Origin: Flammeovirgaceae bacterium UBA5585
Lineage (GTDB): Bacteria > Bacteroidota > Bacteroidia > Cytophagales > Cyclobacteriaceae
Length of the DNA: 64,000 nucleotides
NCBI GenBank assembly: GCA_002425185.1
Contig: DILT01000019.1
Coordinates: 248,304-312,303 of the forward strand
Direction: 5' to 3'
Below, piece after piece: positions 16,985-26,829 of this stretch (its first letter is position 1; the number at the start of each line of letters is the position of its first letter). The position numbers were made by a program, and so were the translations under genes. The notes under the pieces are model-generated. The model saw nothing but the letters and a program-made list of their open reading frames with translations. It ran no database searches and was not told where the DNA came from.

Positions 16985-17047
16985 GCCTTTAGAAAAGATT
17001 TTTGAGGACGTTTTGTGGGTTTTTAAGCCAAAAAGAGGCTTTTTTCT

Positions 17048-17374
17048 CTAAGCTTCGCCAACTGCTCCGCCAAAATTCATAGGGAATTTGGGCATGTCGG
17101 GGGTTTGCTTAATAGGGCCAAATGAGTTTTCGTATTTCTCGATGTTGTCTTTAAGCGCTGCTAAAAGCCTCTTGGCATGTTCAGGGGTGATGATAACCCT
17201 TGATTTTACCCTTGCTTTTGGAACACCGGGCATAAGACGAATAAAATCAATTACAAATTCACTATTGGAATGTGCAATCATGGCCAGGTTGGAGTAAATA
17301 CCTTCAGCTATCTCCTCCGATAACTCAATGTTTATCTGGTTTGGTGCCTGTTTGTCCTTTTTATCGTCTGCCAT
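17048..17374 (-). CDS. DUF3467 domain protein
   Basis: A 108-residue acidic soluble protein. NIELSEEIAEGIYSNLAMI, HSNSEFVIDFI, PGVPKARVKSRVIITPEHAK and ALKDNIEKYENSFGPI identify DUF3467. The family has no established biochemical function. It sits 56 bp after rpoC and is on the same strand, immediately before the str promoter. A perfect stem-loop fills the gap to rpoC. Association with RNA polymerase genes suggests a role in transcription or translation, but this is inference from position. Confidence 0.88.
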   Translation of the reverse strand: MADDKKDKQAPNQINIELSEEIAEGIYSNLAMIAHSNSEFVIDFIRLMPGVPKARVKSRVIITPEHAKRLLAALKDNIEKYENSFGPIKQTPDMPKFPMNFGGAVGEA

Positions 17375-17396
17375 AATGCGATGGTTCAGAGGTTAA

Positions 17397-17421
17397 GGTT
17401 CAAGGGTGTTACCCTTGAACC
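17397..17421 (-). other. Intercistronic stem-loop between rpoC and the DUF3467 gene
   Basis: Eleven-base perfect arms GGTTCAAGGGT (17397-17407) / ACCCTTGAACC (17411-17421) with a three-base loop. No U-run follows on the minus strand, so it looks more like an RNA processing or stability element than a simple terminator. Confidence 0.6.
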
Positions 17422-17430
17422 TCTTAATAA

Positions 17431-20400
17431 TTAATCTTGTAATTCCTTCTCCCGATCCTTTTCTTTTGTGTCGAGGGCACGGGTAAGGGTATCATACTCA
17501 TCCTGATGGGTAACGATAATGTTGTTGAATCTACGCTGTCCTGTTCCGGCAGGGATAAGGTGTCCTACAATCACATTTTCCTTCATTCCCATCAACTTAT
17601 CAGCCTTACCACGAATAGCAGCTTCGCTCAACACTTTGGTTGTTTCCTGGAAGGATGCAGCAGAGAGCCAGCTTTCGGTCTTCAACGATGCCTGGGTAAT
17701 ACCCTGCAACGTAGGCCTTGAAACTGCGGCTAAAGCATCGCGTACTTCTACAAGTTTCTGATCCTTTCTGCGCAAGGAAGAGTTCTCATCACGAAGCTCA
17801 CGACCTGTAACAATCTGGCCAGGTTTGAATTTATCCGAATCGCCCGAATCAATTACTACCTTCTTGTCCAGAATCTTATCGTTTTCCTCACGGAAGGAGA
17901 ATTTATCAACGTATTCACCGGGCAAGAAGTTGGTATCACCCTGATCGATAATCTCAACCTTTTGCATCATCTGGCTTACGATAGCTTCAATGTGTTTATC
18001 GTTGATCTTCACACCCTGCAAGCGATATACTTCCTGAATTTCATTCACCAGGTATTCCTGAACCGCAGTAGGTCCTTTAATGGAAAGAATATCGCCAGGT
18101 GAAATTGATCCATCGGATAACGGCTGGCCGGCTTTTACAAAGTCATTATCCTGCACAAGAATATGTTTGGACAACGGTACTAAGTAACGCTTTTGTACGC
18201 CATCGCGGGATTCAATAAATACTTCCCGGTTACCACGCTTAATACCGCCATAGGTAACTACACCGTCAATCTCACTAACCACCGCAGGATTTGACGGGTT
18301 ACGTGCTTCGAACAATTCTGTTACCCGTGGAAGACCACCGGTAATATCTCGTGATTTTCCAATGGTACGGGGGATTTTTACCAACACCTGACCGGCTTTA
18401 ATCTTATCGCCTTCATCAACGGCAAGGTGAGCACCTACAGGTATATTATATGTTTTTGAATCAGTTTTACCGTTAACGATAATAGCCGGGTTCTTAGTCT
18501 TGTCACGCGTTTCAGTAATTACTTTTTCGCGGTGACCGGTTTGTTCATCAGACTCTTCCTTATACGTAATACCTTCAATGATAGCTTCATATCCAATTTC
18601 ACCATCAAACTCAGAAAGAATTACCGCATTGTACGGATCCCAGAAGCAGAGTTCATCACCCTTCTCAACCGCTTGACCGTCTTTAACTTTAAGAAATGCT
18701 CCGTAGGGAACGTTGTTAGTAATTAATACCCGGCCCTTTTCTTTATCAAGAATTCTCACCTCCCCTGTACGGCCCATAACTACCTGAACCTTGTTTCCAT
18801 CACGGTCAGTTGTATCCACAAAACGCACGCCTTCAAACTCAACAACGCCAGGGAATTTTGCCTTGATGTTTGCATCTACCGCAATGTTGGAGGCGGTACC
18901 ACCTACGTGGAAAGTACGAAGTGTAAGCTGGGTACCCGGTTCACCAATTGACTGTGCTGCAATAACGCCTACGGCTTCACCAACTTCAGCCATCTTACCG
19001 GTAGCGAGGTTTCTTCCGTAACACTTTGAGCAACCACCAAGCTTCGATTCGCAGGTAAGTACGGATCTGATTTCGACCTCTTCGATGCTGGTCTCTTCAA
19101 CACGCTTGGCAATTTCGTCAGTAATCTCAGCGTTAGCCGGGCAGATTAATTCCTCCGTAAGCGGATCATAAATATCATGTACCGTAACACGACCTAAAAT
19201 TCGCTCAGACAATGGTTCAACAATATCTTCGTTGTCTTTAAGAGCAGTTACTTTTAAGCCACGCAACGTTCCGCAATCATCTTCAGTAATGACTAAATCA
19301 TGGGCTACGTCAACTAACCTACGCGTTAAGTAACCTGCATCAGCAGTTTTCAATGCCGTATCGGCCAAACCTTTACGAGCACCGTGCGTGGAGATAAAGT
19401 ATTCCAATACATCCAATCCTTCTTTAAAGTTGGAGAGAATCGGGTTTTCGATGATGGAACCCACTGAACCTGCAAGGTTCTTTTGAGGTTTGGCCATCAA
19501 ACCACGCATACCACCCAACTGACGAACCTGTTCACGGGAACCCCGGGCACCAGAGTGCATCATCATGTAAATCGGGTTGAAGCCCTGATCATCATCTTCC
19601 AACTGACGCATCAAGGTATTGGTGAGCATGGTGTTTGTACGTGTCCAGATATCAATCACCTGATTGTAACGTTCGTTGTCGGTGATCAAACCCATCATGT
19701 AGTTGTTCCATACTGAATCCACTTCTTTCTGGGCCTCTGAAACAAACTTTTCTTTCTCAGCAGGTACTTTTACATCATTCAAGCCCATAGACAAACCACC
19801 TTTGTAAGCCATCTGGAAACCAAGGTCTTTGATGTCATCTAAAAACTTGGCCGTCTTGGACATACCAGCAGCTTTATAAACATCTGCGATAATGGTCTGG
19901 AGTTTCTTCTTCGTTAAAAGTTCATCAACAAAACCAGCTTCTTCGGGAACAAATTGATTGAATAATACCCTACCGGCTACTGTATCAATTGTTTTGTAGC
20001 TAAGCTCGCCTGTATTCTTATCTTTTACATTTACCCGTACTTTAATGTGGGCATGTTTGGATAATCTACCCTCATTATAAGCGATGATTACTTCTTCAGC
20101 AGAGAAAAATCGCTTGCCCTCTCCGATGATAGGACTTTGAGGTGTACCCTTTCTTCCTTTTGTGAGGTAATAAAGACCCAACACCATGTCCTGAGAGGGT
20201 ACCGTTATAGGCGCACCATTTGCAGGATTAAGGATATTATGCGATGACAACATCAATATTGATGCTTCAAGTATAGCTTCCTGGCCAAGAGGAACGTGAA
20301 CCGCCATCTGGTCTCCATCAAAGTCAGCGTTAAACGCTGTACACACCAACGGGTGCAACTGAATAGCTTTTCCTTCGATAAGCTTTGGCTGGAATGCCTG

Positions 20401-21744
20401 GATACCAAGTCTGTGAAGTGTTGGAGCACGGTTCAAAAGAACAGGATGTCCTTTCAATACATTTTCCAAAATATCCCAGATCACCGGATCTTTACGATCA
20501 ACAATTTTCTTGGCCGACTTAACGGTTTTTACAATTCCTCTTTCAATGAGTTTGCGGATGATGAATGGCTTGAATAATTCAGCTGCCATATCTTTTGGCA
20601 GACCGCACTCGTGCAATTTCAACTCCGGACCAACCACAATTACTGAACGGCCAGAGTAGTCAACGCGCTTACCAAGTAAGTTTTGACGGAAACGTCCTTG
20701 CTTACCCTTGAGCATATCACTCAGCGATTTTAACGCACGGTTTCCATCCGAACGAACGGCATTTACTTTACGGGAGTTGTCGAACAAGGAGTCAACAGCT
20801 TCCTGGAGCATACGTTTCTCGTTACGGAGAATTACTTCAGGGGCTTTAATATCAATAAGTCTCTTTAAACGGTTGTTACGAATAATAACACGTCTGTAAA
20901 GATCATTTAAATCTGATGTTGCAAAACGTCCACCATCCAACGGTACTAACGGACGCAATTCGGGCGGAATAACCGGCACCATTTTAATCACCATCCATTC
21001 CGGGCGATTTTCAACGCGTGTGTTTGCATCGCGAAAAGCTTCAACCACTTTCAAACGCTTCAACGCTTCGGCTTTCCGCTGCTGCGATGTATCTGTTGCG
21101 GCCTGGTGACGGAGATCATACGAAAGTGTATCCAAATCCAATCGGGAAAGAAGCATTTCTAAAGCCTCGGCACCCATCTTGGCAATGAATTTCTTAGGAT
21201 CGTTATCGTCCAGCAACTGGTTTTCTCGTGGCAATTTGTCAACAATATCCAGGTATTCTTCTTCGGTGAGAAAATCCATTTTGTTGATGCCGTCCTCTTC
21301 CTTAATACCGGGTTGAATAACTACAAACCGTTCGTAGTAGATAATCTGATCAAGCTTTTTGGTAGCCAGACCGAGCAGGTATCCAATTTTGTTAGGCAAT
21401 GAACGGAAATACCAGATGTGTGCCACCGGTACAACCAATTCAATGTGACCCATACGCTCACGTCTTACTTTTTTCTCGGTAACTTCTACACCGCAACGGT
21501 CGCAAATAATACCCTTGTAGCGGATGCGCTTATATTTACCACAGTGACATTCCCAGTCCTTAACTGGACCAAAAATACGCTCGCAGAACAACCCGCCCAT
21601 TTCAGGCTTGTAGGTCCGGTAGTTGATGGTTTCCGGTTGAGTAACTTCACCATGTGAGCTCTCCAGAATAGATTCAGGAGAAGCAAGACTAATGGTGATC
21701 TTTGAGAAATCACTGTTGAACTTTTTATTTTTTCTGAAAGACAT
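17431..21744 (-). CDS. rpoC: RNA polymerase beta-prime subunit
   Basis: 1437 residues. N-terminal zinc site Cys66/68/81/84 (CHCGKYKRI and CDRCG), the catalytic NADFDGD at 472-478 that binds the active-site magnesium, the bridge helix/trigger loop region with GARGSREQVRQLGGMRGLM, and a second zinc site CESKLGGCSKCYGRN. Length is at the longer end, consistent with Bacteroidota. It follows rpoB after a 106 bp spacer that contains a degenerate inverted repeat. Confidence 0.98.
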   Translation of the reverse strand: MSFRKNKKFNSDFSKITISLASPESILESSHGEVTQPETINYRTYKPEMGGLFCERIFGPVKDWECHCGKYKRIRYKGIICDRCGVEVTEKKVRRERMGHIELVVPVAHIWYFRSLPNKIGYLLGLATKKLDQIIYYERFVVIQPGIKEEDGINKMDFLTEEEYLDIVDKLPRENQLLDDNDPKKFIAKMGAEALEMLLSRLDLDTLSYDLRHQAATDTSQQRKAEALKRLKVVEAFRDANTRVENRPEWMVIKMVPVIPPELRPLVPLDGGRFATSDLNDLYRRVIIRNNRLKRLIDIKAPEVILRNEKRMLQEAVDSLFDNSRKVNAVRSDGNRALKSLSDMLKGKQGRFRQNLLGKRVDYSGRSVIVVGPELKLHECGLPKDMAAELFKPFIIRKLIERGIVKTVKSAKKIVDRKDPVIWDILENVLKGHPVLLNRAPTLHRLGIQAFQPKLIEGKAIQLHPLVCTAFNADFDGDQMAVHVPLGQEAILEASILMLSSHNILNPANGAPITVPSQDMVLGLYYLTKGRKGTPQSPIIGEGKRFFSAEEVIIAYNEGRLSKHAHIKVRVNVKDKNTGELSYKTIDTVAGRVLFNQFVPEEAGFVDELLTKKKLQTIIADVYKAAGMSKTAKFLDDIKDLGFQMAYKGGLSMGLNDVKVPAEKEKFVSEAQKEVDSVWNNYMMGLITDNERYNQVIDIWTRTNTMLTNTLMRQLEDDDQGFNPIYMMMHSGARGSREQVRQLGGMRGLMAKPQKNLAGSVGSIIENPILSNFKEGLDVLEYFISTHGARKGLADTALKTADAGYLTRRLVDVAHDLVITEDDCGTLRGLKVTALKDNEDIVEPLSERILGRVTVHDIYDPLTEELICPANAEITDEIAKRVEETSIEEVEIRSVLTCESKLGGCSKCYGRNLATGKMAEVGEAVGVIAAQSIGEPGTQLTLRTFHVGGTASNIAVDANIKAKFPGVVEFEGVRFVDTTDRDGNKVQVVMGRTGEVRILDKEKGRVLITNNVPYGAFLKVKDGQAVEKGDELCFWDPYNAVILSEFDGEIGYEAIIEGITYKEESDEQTGHREKVITETRDKTKNPAIIVNGKTDSKTYNIPVGAHLAVDEGDKIKAGQVLVKIPRTIGKSRDITGGLPRVTELFEARNPSNPAVVSEIDGVVTYGGIKRGNREVFIESRDGVQKRYLVPLSKHILVQDNDFVKAGQPLSDGSISPGDILSIKGPTAVQEYLVNEIQEVYRLQGVKINDKHIEAIVSQMMQKVEIIDQGDTNFLPGEYVDKFSFREENDKILDKKVVIDSGDSDKFKPGQIVTGRELRDENSSLRRKDQKLVEVRDALAAVSRPTLQGITQASLKTESWLSAASFQETTKVLSEAAIRGKADKLMGMKENVIVGHLIPAGTGQRRFNNIIVTHQDEYDTLTRALDTKEKDREKELQD

Positions 21745-21773
21745 CTGGTTGTTGTTTAGTCTTTAGTGTTAAT

Positions 21774-21848
21774 ACTAGTTGTTCGTTGTTGGTTGTCAGT
21801 TGTTGGTCTCTCAAAACGAGTAACCATCAACTAACAACGATCAACATT
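21774..21848. repeat. Degenerate inverted repeat in the rpoB-rpoC spacer
   Basis: The spacer holds GTTGTTCGTTGTTGGTTG-like words on the left and AACTAACAACGATCAACA on the right, which pair as an imperfect stem around CTCTCAAAACGAG. Similar words recur in the tRNA-Thr/tRNA-Gly spacer and before rlmB. Confidence 0.5.
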
Positions 21849-21850
21849 GG

Positions 21851-24800
21851 TTAATCCATGGTAATCTCAAGTGCCAAGCCTCTGAGTTCATGCACCAATA
21901 CATTGAATGATTCAGGGATATTTGGCTTGCGCATGTTCTCACCCTTAACAATAGATTCATAGGCTTTTGCTCGGCCTATTACATCATCAGATTTAATGGT
22001 AAGAATTTCCTGCAGGATGTGCGATGCACCAAATGCTTCAATCGCCCATACCTCCATTTCACCAAAACGCTGACCACCAAATTGGGCTTTACCACCCAAC
22101 GGTTGCTGGGTAATAAGGGAGTATGGCCCAATAGAACGTGCGTGCATTTTATCATCCACCAGGTGACCCAGTTTCAGCATATAGGCAACACCCACTGTAA
22201 CGGGCTGGTCAAACTTCTGACCGGATAAGCCATCGTACAGGTAAGTCCTTCCGAACTCAGGAAGACCAGCTTCTTTCAATTCATTCTGAACTTCTTCCAG
22301 TGAGGCACCATCAAATATCGGAGTTGCATATTTGCGACCCAATTTCAAACCGGCCCATGCCAGAACAGCTTCGTAAAGCTGACCCAGGTTCATACGGGAA
22401 GGTACACCTAACGGGTTCAAACAAATATCAACCGGTGTTCCATCTTCCAGGAAAGGCATGTCTTCATCACGAACAATACGGGCTACAACACCCTTGTTAC
22501 CGTGACGTCCGGCCATCTTATCACCTACTTTCAGTTTGCGCTTCTTCGCGATGTACACCTTGGCTAACTGAACAATACCGGTAGGTAATTCATCACCCAC
22601 TTCCAGTGTAAAGCGTTCACGCTTGAATTCACCGGCAATACCATTCCGCTTAACCAGGTAATTTCTCACCAACTGACCTACCAGATCATTGGTATGATCA
22701 TCCGTTGTCCAGTTATCCAATGAAACGTCAGCAATCAGGTTTACTTCTTCCGGAACCGCGTAATTGCTCTCATCGCGGTAAATGTTTTTATCCGGGAAAA
22801 GGTTGTTCTCAATTACTTTCGAAGAAAACTTAACACCCTTGCTGATCAGTTCATCACCAAATTTGTGCTTCACACCATTGCTGGATTTTCCATTAAGCAA
22901 AGCAGTAAGTTTCTTTACCATTTCTGAACGCAACTCCGAAAGCGTTTTGCTGTACTTCGACTTGAGTGCGTCTAACTCCTTCTTCGACTTGCTGCGGATA
23001 TCTTTATCACGCTTTGGTCTGGAGAATAGTTTAGTGTCAATAACAACACCTTTTAATGATGGAGGCGCCTTAAGCGATGCATCTTTAACATCACCAGCCT
23101 TATCACCAAAAATGGCGCGAAGTAATTTTTCTTCAGGGGTAGGATCAGTTTCACCTTTTGGTGTAATCTTACCGATAAGAATATCGCCTTCTTTAACTTC
23201 AGCGCCTACGCGAATAATACCGTTTTCATCAAGATGCTTAACCGCTTCTTCACTTACGTTTGGAATTTCAGAAGTTAATTCTTCTTCGCCACGTTTGGTA
23301 TCACGTACTTCCAATTCAAATTCTTCAATGTGAATGGAGGTGTACACGTCATCGCGCACTACTTTTTCAGAAATAACAATCGCATCTTCAAAGTTGTATC
23401 CCTGCCAAGGCATGTAGGCTACAACCAGGTTTCTACCCAGCGCTAACTCGCCTTTATTGGTGGCATATCCTTCAACCAGCGGCTGACCTTTCGTAACACG
23501 GTCTCCTTTTTTAACTAAAGGTGAATGGTTAATACACGTATCCTGGTTCGTTCTTCTGAATTTTACCAGGTTGTAGGTTCTTACTTCATTATCAAAATTT
23601 ACAGAGCGCTGTTCTTCTGTAACATCATATTTGATAACAACTTTCTTCGCATCAACAAATTCCACAACTCCATCACCTTCGGCAGTGATAAGTGCACGAG
23701 AATCAAGAGCAATCCGGCCTTCCAAACCTGTACCAACAATAGGCGCTTCAGGGCGTACTAACGGCACTGCCTGGCGCTGCATGTTCGAACCCATCAGGGC
23801 ACGGTTAGCATCATCATGCTCCAGGAACGGAATCATAGAGGCTGCCACCGATACAATCTGGTTCGGGGCAATATCCATGTACTTCAAATCCTTAGGCTCA
23901 ACTACCGGGAAGTCACCCTCGAAGCGTGCTTTCACTTTTTCTTCAAGAAACTCTCCGTTAGCCTTAATCTTTATGCTGGCCTGCGCAATGTTGTGCGTAT
24001 CTTCTTCTTCGGCTGTCAGGAAAATAATTTCCTTACCTTTTACCTTACCATTTTCAATTTTACGGTAGGGTGTTTCAATGAAGCCCATTTTGTTCACTTT
24101 TGCATGAACACAAAGTGATGAAATGAGCCCGATATTCGGACCTTCAGGTGTTTCAATAGTACACAAGCGGCCGTAATGCGTATAATGCACGTCTCGTACT
24201 TCAAAACCGGCACGTTCACGTGAAAGACCACCTGGACCGAGGGCTGACATTCTACGCTTGTGCGTAATCTCGGCCAGCGGGTTAGTCTGATCCATGAACT
24301 GTGAAAGCTGGTTTGTTCCGAAGAATGAATTGATCACAGAAGACAGCGTACGCGCGTTGATCAGATCAACAGGCTTGAAGTCTTCATTATCACGAACGTT
24401 CATTCTTTCTTTAATCGTTCTTGCCATACGGGCAAGTCCTACACCAAACTGGGTGTACAATTGCTCCCCAACGGTGCGCACCCTACGGTTACTCAGGTGA
24501 TCAATATCATCGATTAATGCTTTCGAGTTGATCAAACCGATCAGGTACTTCACAATAAGAATAATATCTTCTTTTGTAAGCACGCGCTGATCATAGCTAA
24601 GATCAAGACCAAGTTTTTTGTTTATTCGGTAACGACCTACTTCACCAAGGTCATAGCGTTTCTCACTGAAGAACAAGCTCTGAATAATATCCCGTGCTGT
24701 TTGTTCGTCAGGCGCTTCAGTATTTCTAAGTTGACGGTAGATTTGCTCAACCGCTTCTTTTTCAGAGTTGGAATTATCCTTGGCAAGCGTGTTAAAGATG

Positions 24801-25720
24801 ATATGGTAATCGGCCACGTTTACATCTTCACGGTGCAGAATGATAGATTTTACACCGGACTCGAGAATGGTTTCTACATCCTCTTGTGATAACACATGAT
24901 CACGCTCCAACAACACCTCGTTACGATCGATCGATACCACTTCACCAGTATCTTCATCTACGAAGTCTTCTGTCCAGGTGCGCAGAACACGAGCAGCTAG
25001 CTTGCGGCCGGCAACTTTTTTCAGGGTGTTCTTATTCGCCTCAACTTCTTCAGATAATCCAAATAAGTCGAGTATATCTTTATCGGTACCGAAACCAATC
25101 GCCCGAAGCAGTGTGGTTACGGGGAATTTCTTTTTACGATCGATATATGCATACATCACCGAGTTCACGTCTGTAGCAAACTCAATCCACGATCCTTTGA
25201 AGGGGATAATACGAGCGGAATAGAGTTTAGTACCATTGGTGTGCTTGCTCATGGCAAAGAACACCCCAGGCGAACGATGAAGTTGCGATACGATTACGCG
25301 TTCAGCACCATTGATAACGAACGATCCCTTCTCTGTCATGTAGGGAATGTTGCCCAGGAAAACTTCCTGTTCAATGGTTTCAAAATCTTCGTTGTCCTCA
25401 TCGTTACAGGTAAGGCGAAGTTTCGCCTTTAACGGAACGGAGAAGGTTAACCCCCTGTCGATACACTCATCAACGTTGTATTTTGGTGGATCAATGGTGT
25501 AATCCACAAATTCCAGCACAAAATTTTCACGCGAGTCCGAAATCGGAAAGTTCTCCGCAAACACTTTATAAAGACCTTCATTTTGTCTTTTTTCAGCGGG
25601 TGTATCTATTTGTAAAAAATCTCTGAACGACTGAAGTTGTACGTCCAAAAAATCAGGGTAGTCGATAACTTTTTCGGCAGATGAAAAGTCAATTCTGCCA
25701 ACACTATTTTTCTTTGCCAA
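21851..25720 (-). CDS. rpoB: RNA polymerase beta subunit
   Basis: 1289 residues. The rifampicin region is intact and wild-type in look: GTNQLSQFMDQTNPLAEITHK, then RRMSALGPGGLSRERAGFEV. The C-terminal GKAQFGGQRFGEMEVWA and clamp contact segments are present. It follows rplL across a 148 bp spacer with stacked hairpins, and precedes rpoC. Core transcription enzyme, cytoplasmic. Confidence 0.98.
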   Translation of the reverse strand: MAKKNSVGRIDFSSAEKVIDYPDFLDVQLQSFRDFLQIDTPAEKRQNEGLYKVFAENFPISDSRENFVLEFVDYTIDPPKYNVDECIDRGLTFSVPLKAKLRLTCNDEDNEDFETIEQEVFLGNIPYMTEKGSFVINGAERVIVSQLHRSPGVFFAMSKHTNGTKLYSARIIPFKGSWIEFATDVNSVMYAYIDRKKKFPVTTLLRAIGFGTDKDILDLFGLSEEVEANKNTLKKVAGRKLAARVLRTWTEDFVDEDTGEVVSIDRNEVLLERDHVLSQEDVETILESGVKSIILHREDVNVADYHIIFNTLAKDNSNSEKEAVEQIYRQLRNTEAPDEQTARDIIQSLFFSEKRYDLGEVGRYRINKKLGLDLSYDQRVLTKEDIILIVKYLIGLINSKALIDDIDHLSNRRVRTVGEQLYTQFGVGLARMARTIKERMNVRDNEDFKPVDLINARTLSSVINSFFGTNQLSQFMDQTNPLAEITHKRRMSALGPGGLSRERAGFEVRDVHYTHYGRLCTIETPEGPNIGLISSLCVHAKVNKMGFIETPYRKIENGKVKGKEIIFLTAEEEDTHNIAQASIKIKANGEFLEEKVKARFEGDFPVVEPKDLKYMDIAPNQIVSVAASMIPFLEHDDANRALMGSNMQRQAVPLVRPEAPIVGTGLEGRIALDSRALITAEGDGVVEFVDAKKVVIKYDVTEEQRSVNFDNEVRTYNLVKFRRTNQDTCINHSPLVKKGDRVTKGQPLVEGYATNKGELALGRNLVVAYMPWQGYNFEDAIVISEKVVRDDVYTSIHIEEFELEVRDTKRGEEELTSEIPNVSEEAVKHLDENGIIRVGAEVKEGDILIGKITPKGETDPTPEEKLLRAIFGDKAGDVKDASLKAPPSLKGVVIDTKLFSRPKRDKDIRSKSKKELDALKSKYSKTLSELRSEMVKKLTALLNGKSSNGVKHKFGDELISKGVKFSSKVIENNLFPDKNIYRDESNYAVPEEVNLIADVSLDNWTTDDHTNDLVGQLVRNYLVKRNGIAGEFKRERFTLEVGDELPTGIVQLAKVYIAKKRKLKVGDKMAGRHGNKGVVARIVRDEDMPFLEDGTPVDICLNPLGVPSRMNLGQLYEAVLAWAGLKLGRKYATPIFDGASLEEVQNELKEAGLPEFGRTYLYDGLSGQKFDQPVTVGVAYMLKLGHLVDDKMHARSIGPYSLITQQPLGGKAQFGGQRFGEMEVWAIEAFGASHILQEILTIKSDDVIGRAKAYESIVKGENMRKPNIPESFNVLVHELRGLALEITMD

Positions 25721-25795
25721 GGTGCTTAACGTTTATGTTCAAATCCTGGACGAGTTTCTATGGCCGGTACGATGCCACAGGTATAAATAGGAATA

Positions 25796-25861
25796 GACCT
25801 TGTTCCGATTATGCATCGGGACAAGGTCTAACGGAAGGCGTTAGACGTACCTGCGCCTTCC
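25796..25861 (-). promoter_or_regulatory. Alternative hairpins in the rplL-rpoB spacer (attenuator or processing site)
   Basis: Three inverted repeats overlap. Stem A: 25796-25809 with 25815-25828 (14 bp, one mismatch). Stem C: GGAAGGCG (25833-25840) with CGCCTTCC (25854-25861). Stem B: GTCTAACG (25826-25833) with CGTTAGAC (25839-25846), 8 bp perfect. B uses bases of both A and C, so B and C cannot coexist. In E. coli the same spacer holds a partial terminator and an RNase III site. No U-run follows A in the direction of transcription, so processing is as likely as attenuation. Confidence 0.6.
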
Positions 25862-25868
25862 AGAAGAA

Positions 25869-26252
25869 TTACTTCAATTCCACTTCAGCACCCGCTTCCA
25901 CGAGTTGCTTCTTGAGGCTTTCAGCTTCGTCTTTTGGTAATCCTTCTTTGATGGTTTTAGGAGCTCCGTCCACTACGTCTTTAGCTTCTTTCAAGCCAAG
26001 GCCAGTGAGTTCTTTAACAAGCTTCACAATCTGAAGTTTGTTGGCACCCGGTGCTTTCAATACCACATCGAAGTTGGTTTTTTCTTCGGCAGCAGCACCG
26101 CCACCAGCAGCACCACCGGCAGCAGGGCCAGCAACAACTGCAGCAGCAGCAGGTTCAATACCGTAAGTTTCCTTTAAATAAGAAGCAAGTTCATTTACTT
26201 CTTTTACTGTGAGTTCAACGAGTTGATCTCCGAGAGCTTTAACGTCAGCCAT
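25869..26252 (-). CDS. rplL: 50S ribosomal protein L7/L12
   Basis: 127 residues: N-terminal dimerisation helix (ADVKALGDQLVELTVKEVNEL), an alanine/glycine-rich hinge and the factor-binding C-terminal domain with GLGLKEAKDVVDGAPKTIKEG. Stalk protein recruiting translation GTPases. 32 bp after rplJ. Confidence 0.98.
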   Translation of the reverse strand: MADVKALGDQLVELTVKEVNELASYLKETYGIEPAAAAVVAGPAAGGAAGGGAAAEEKTNFDVVLKAPGANKLQIVKLVKELTGLGLKEAKDVVDGAPKTIKEGLPKDEAESLKKQLVEAGAEVELK

Positions 26253-26284
26253 TTTTAATAGAATTTAAAATTTTGATTCAACAA

Positions 26285-26818
26285 TTATTTAGTACCACGT
26301 TCTTCCAATGCTTTAACCAAACCGGCCACGGTTTGCTTTCCACTTAACAAAGCAGAAAGTACATTCTTGGCAGGTGATTGCAGCAAGGAAATAACATCGC
26401 CAATGAGCTCATTTTTACTTTTGAGATCACTGAGCGTATTGAGGTTTTCGTCTCCGATAAAAAAATCGGAATCGATAGAGGCAGCTTTCAATACAGGTTT
26501 GCCTTCCAGTTTCTTTCGGAACTCTTTAATTACTCTCGCAGGTAAATTTCCAGCTTCTTTAGAGAAGAGGACACCTGAAAAGCCATGTAAGGTTCCAAAA
26601 ATCGGAGAGTAATCAACACCTTCTTGTCGCTCCAGGGCTTTACGAATCATCGTATTTTTGTACACTTTGTACTCAATACCACTTTTAAAGCAAAGTCTTC
26701 TGAAGGCATTCACCTGTGCCACGGTAAGTCCGCCAGCATCGGTGATGTAAAAGTGTGTTGTGTCAGCAAACTTGTGACTGAGCTCCTCTATAATTTGTGC
26801 TTTTTCTTCTCTGGTCAT
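26285..26818 (-). CDS. rplJ: 50S ribosomal protein L10
   Basis: 177-residue stalk base protein. TREEKAQIIEELSHKF, GLTVAQVNAFRR, and the C-terminal helix ending LVKALEERGTK that carries L7/L12 dimers. 11 bp after rplA. In E. coli the L10-L12 complex autoregulates its mRNA; no clear L10 leader was identified here. Confidence 0.97.
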   Translation of the reverse strand: MTREEKAQIIEELSHKFADTTHFYITDAGGLTVAQVNAFRRLCFKSGIEYKVYKNTMIRKALERQEGVDYSPIFGTLHGFSGVLFSKEAGNLPARVIKEFRKKLEGKPVLKAASIDSDFFIGDENLNTLSDLKSKNELIGDVISLLQSPAKNVLSALLSGKQTVAGLVKALEERGTK

Positions 26819-26829
26819 GTTTTCTTTTC

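Noticed and set aside
17021..17045. AAGCC...GGCTT hairpin after the DUF3467 gene as terminator
   Set aside because: The T-run is on the plus strand, whereas the gene is on the minus strand; the stem is only 5 bp.
22782..23333. 183-codon open frame opposite rpoB
   Set aside because: Serine-rich shadow of a highly conserved rpoB; no domain or promoter of its own.
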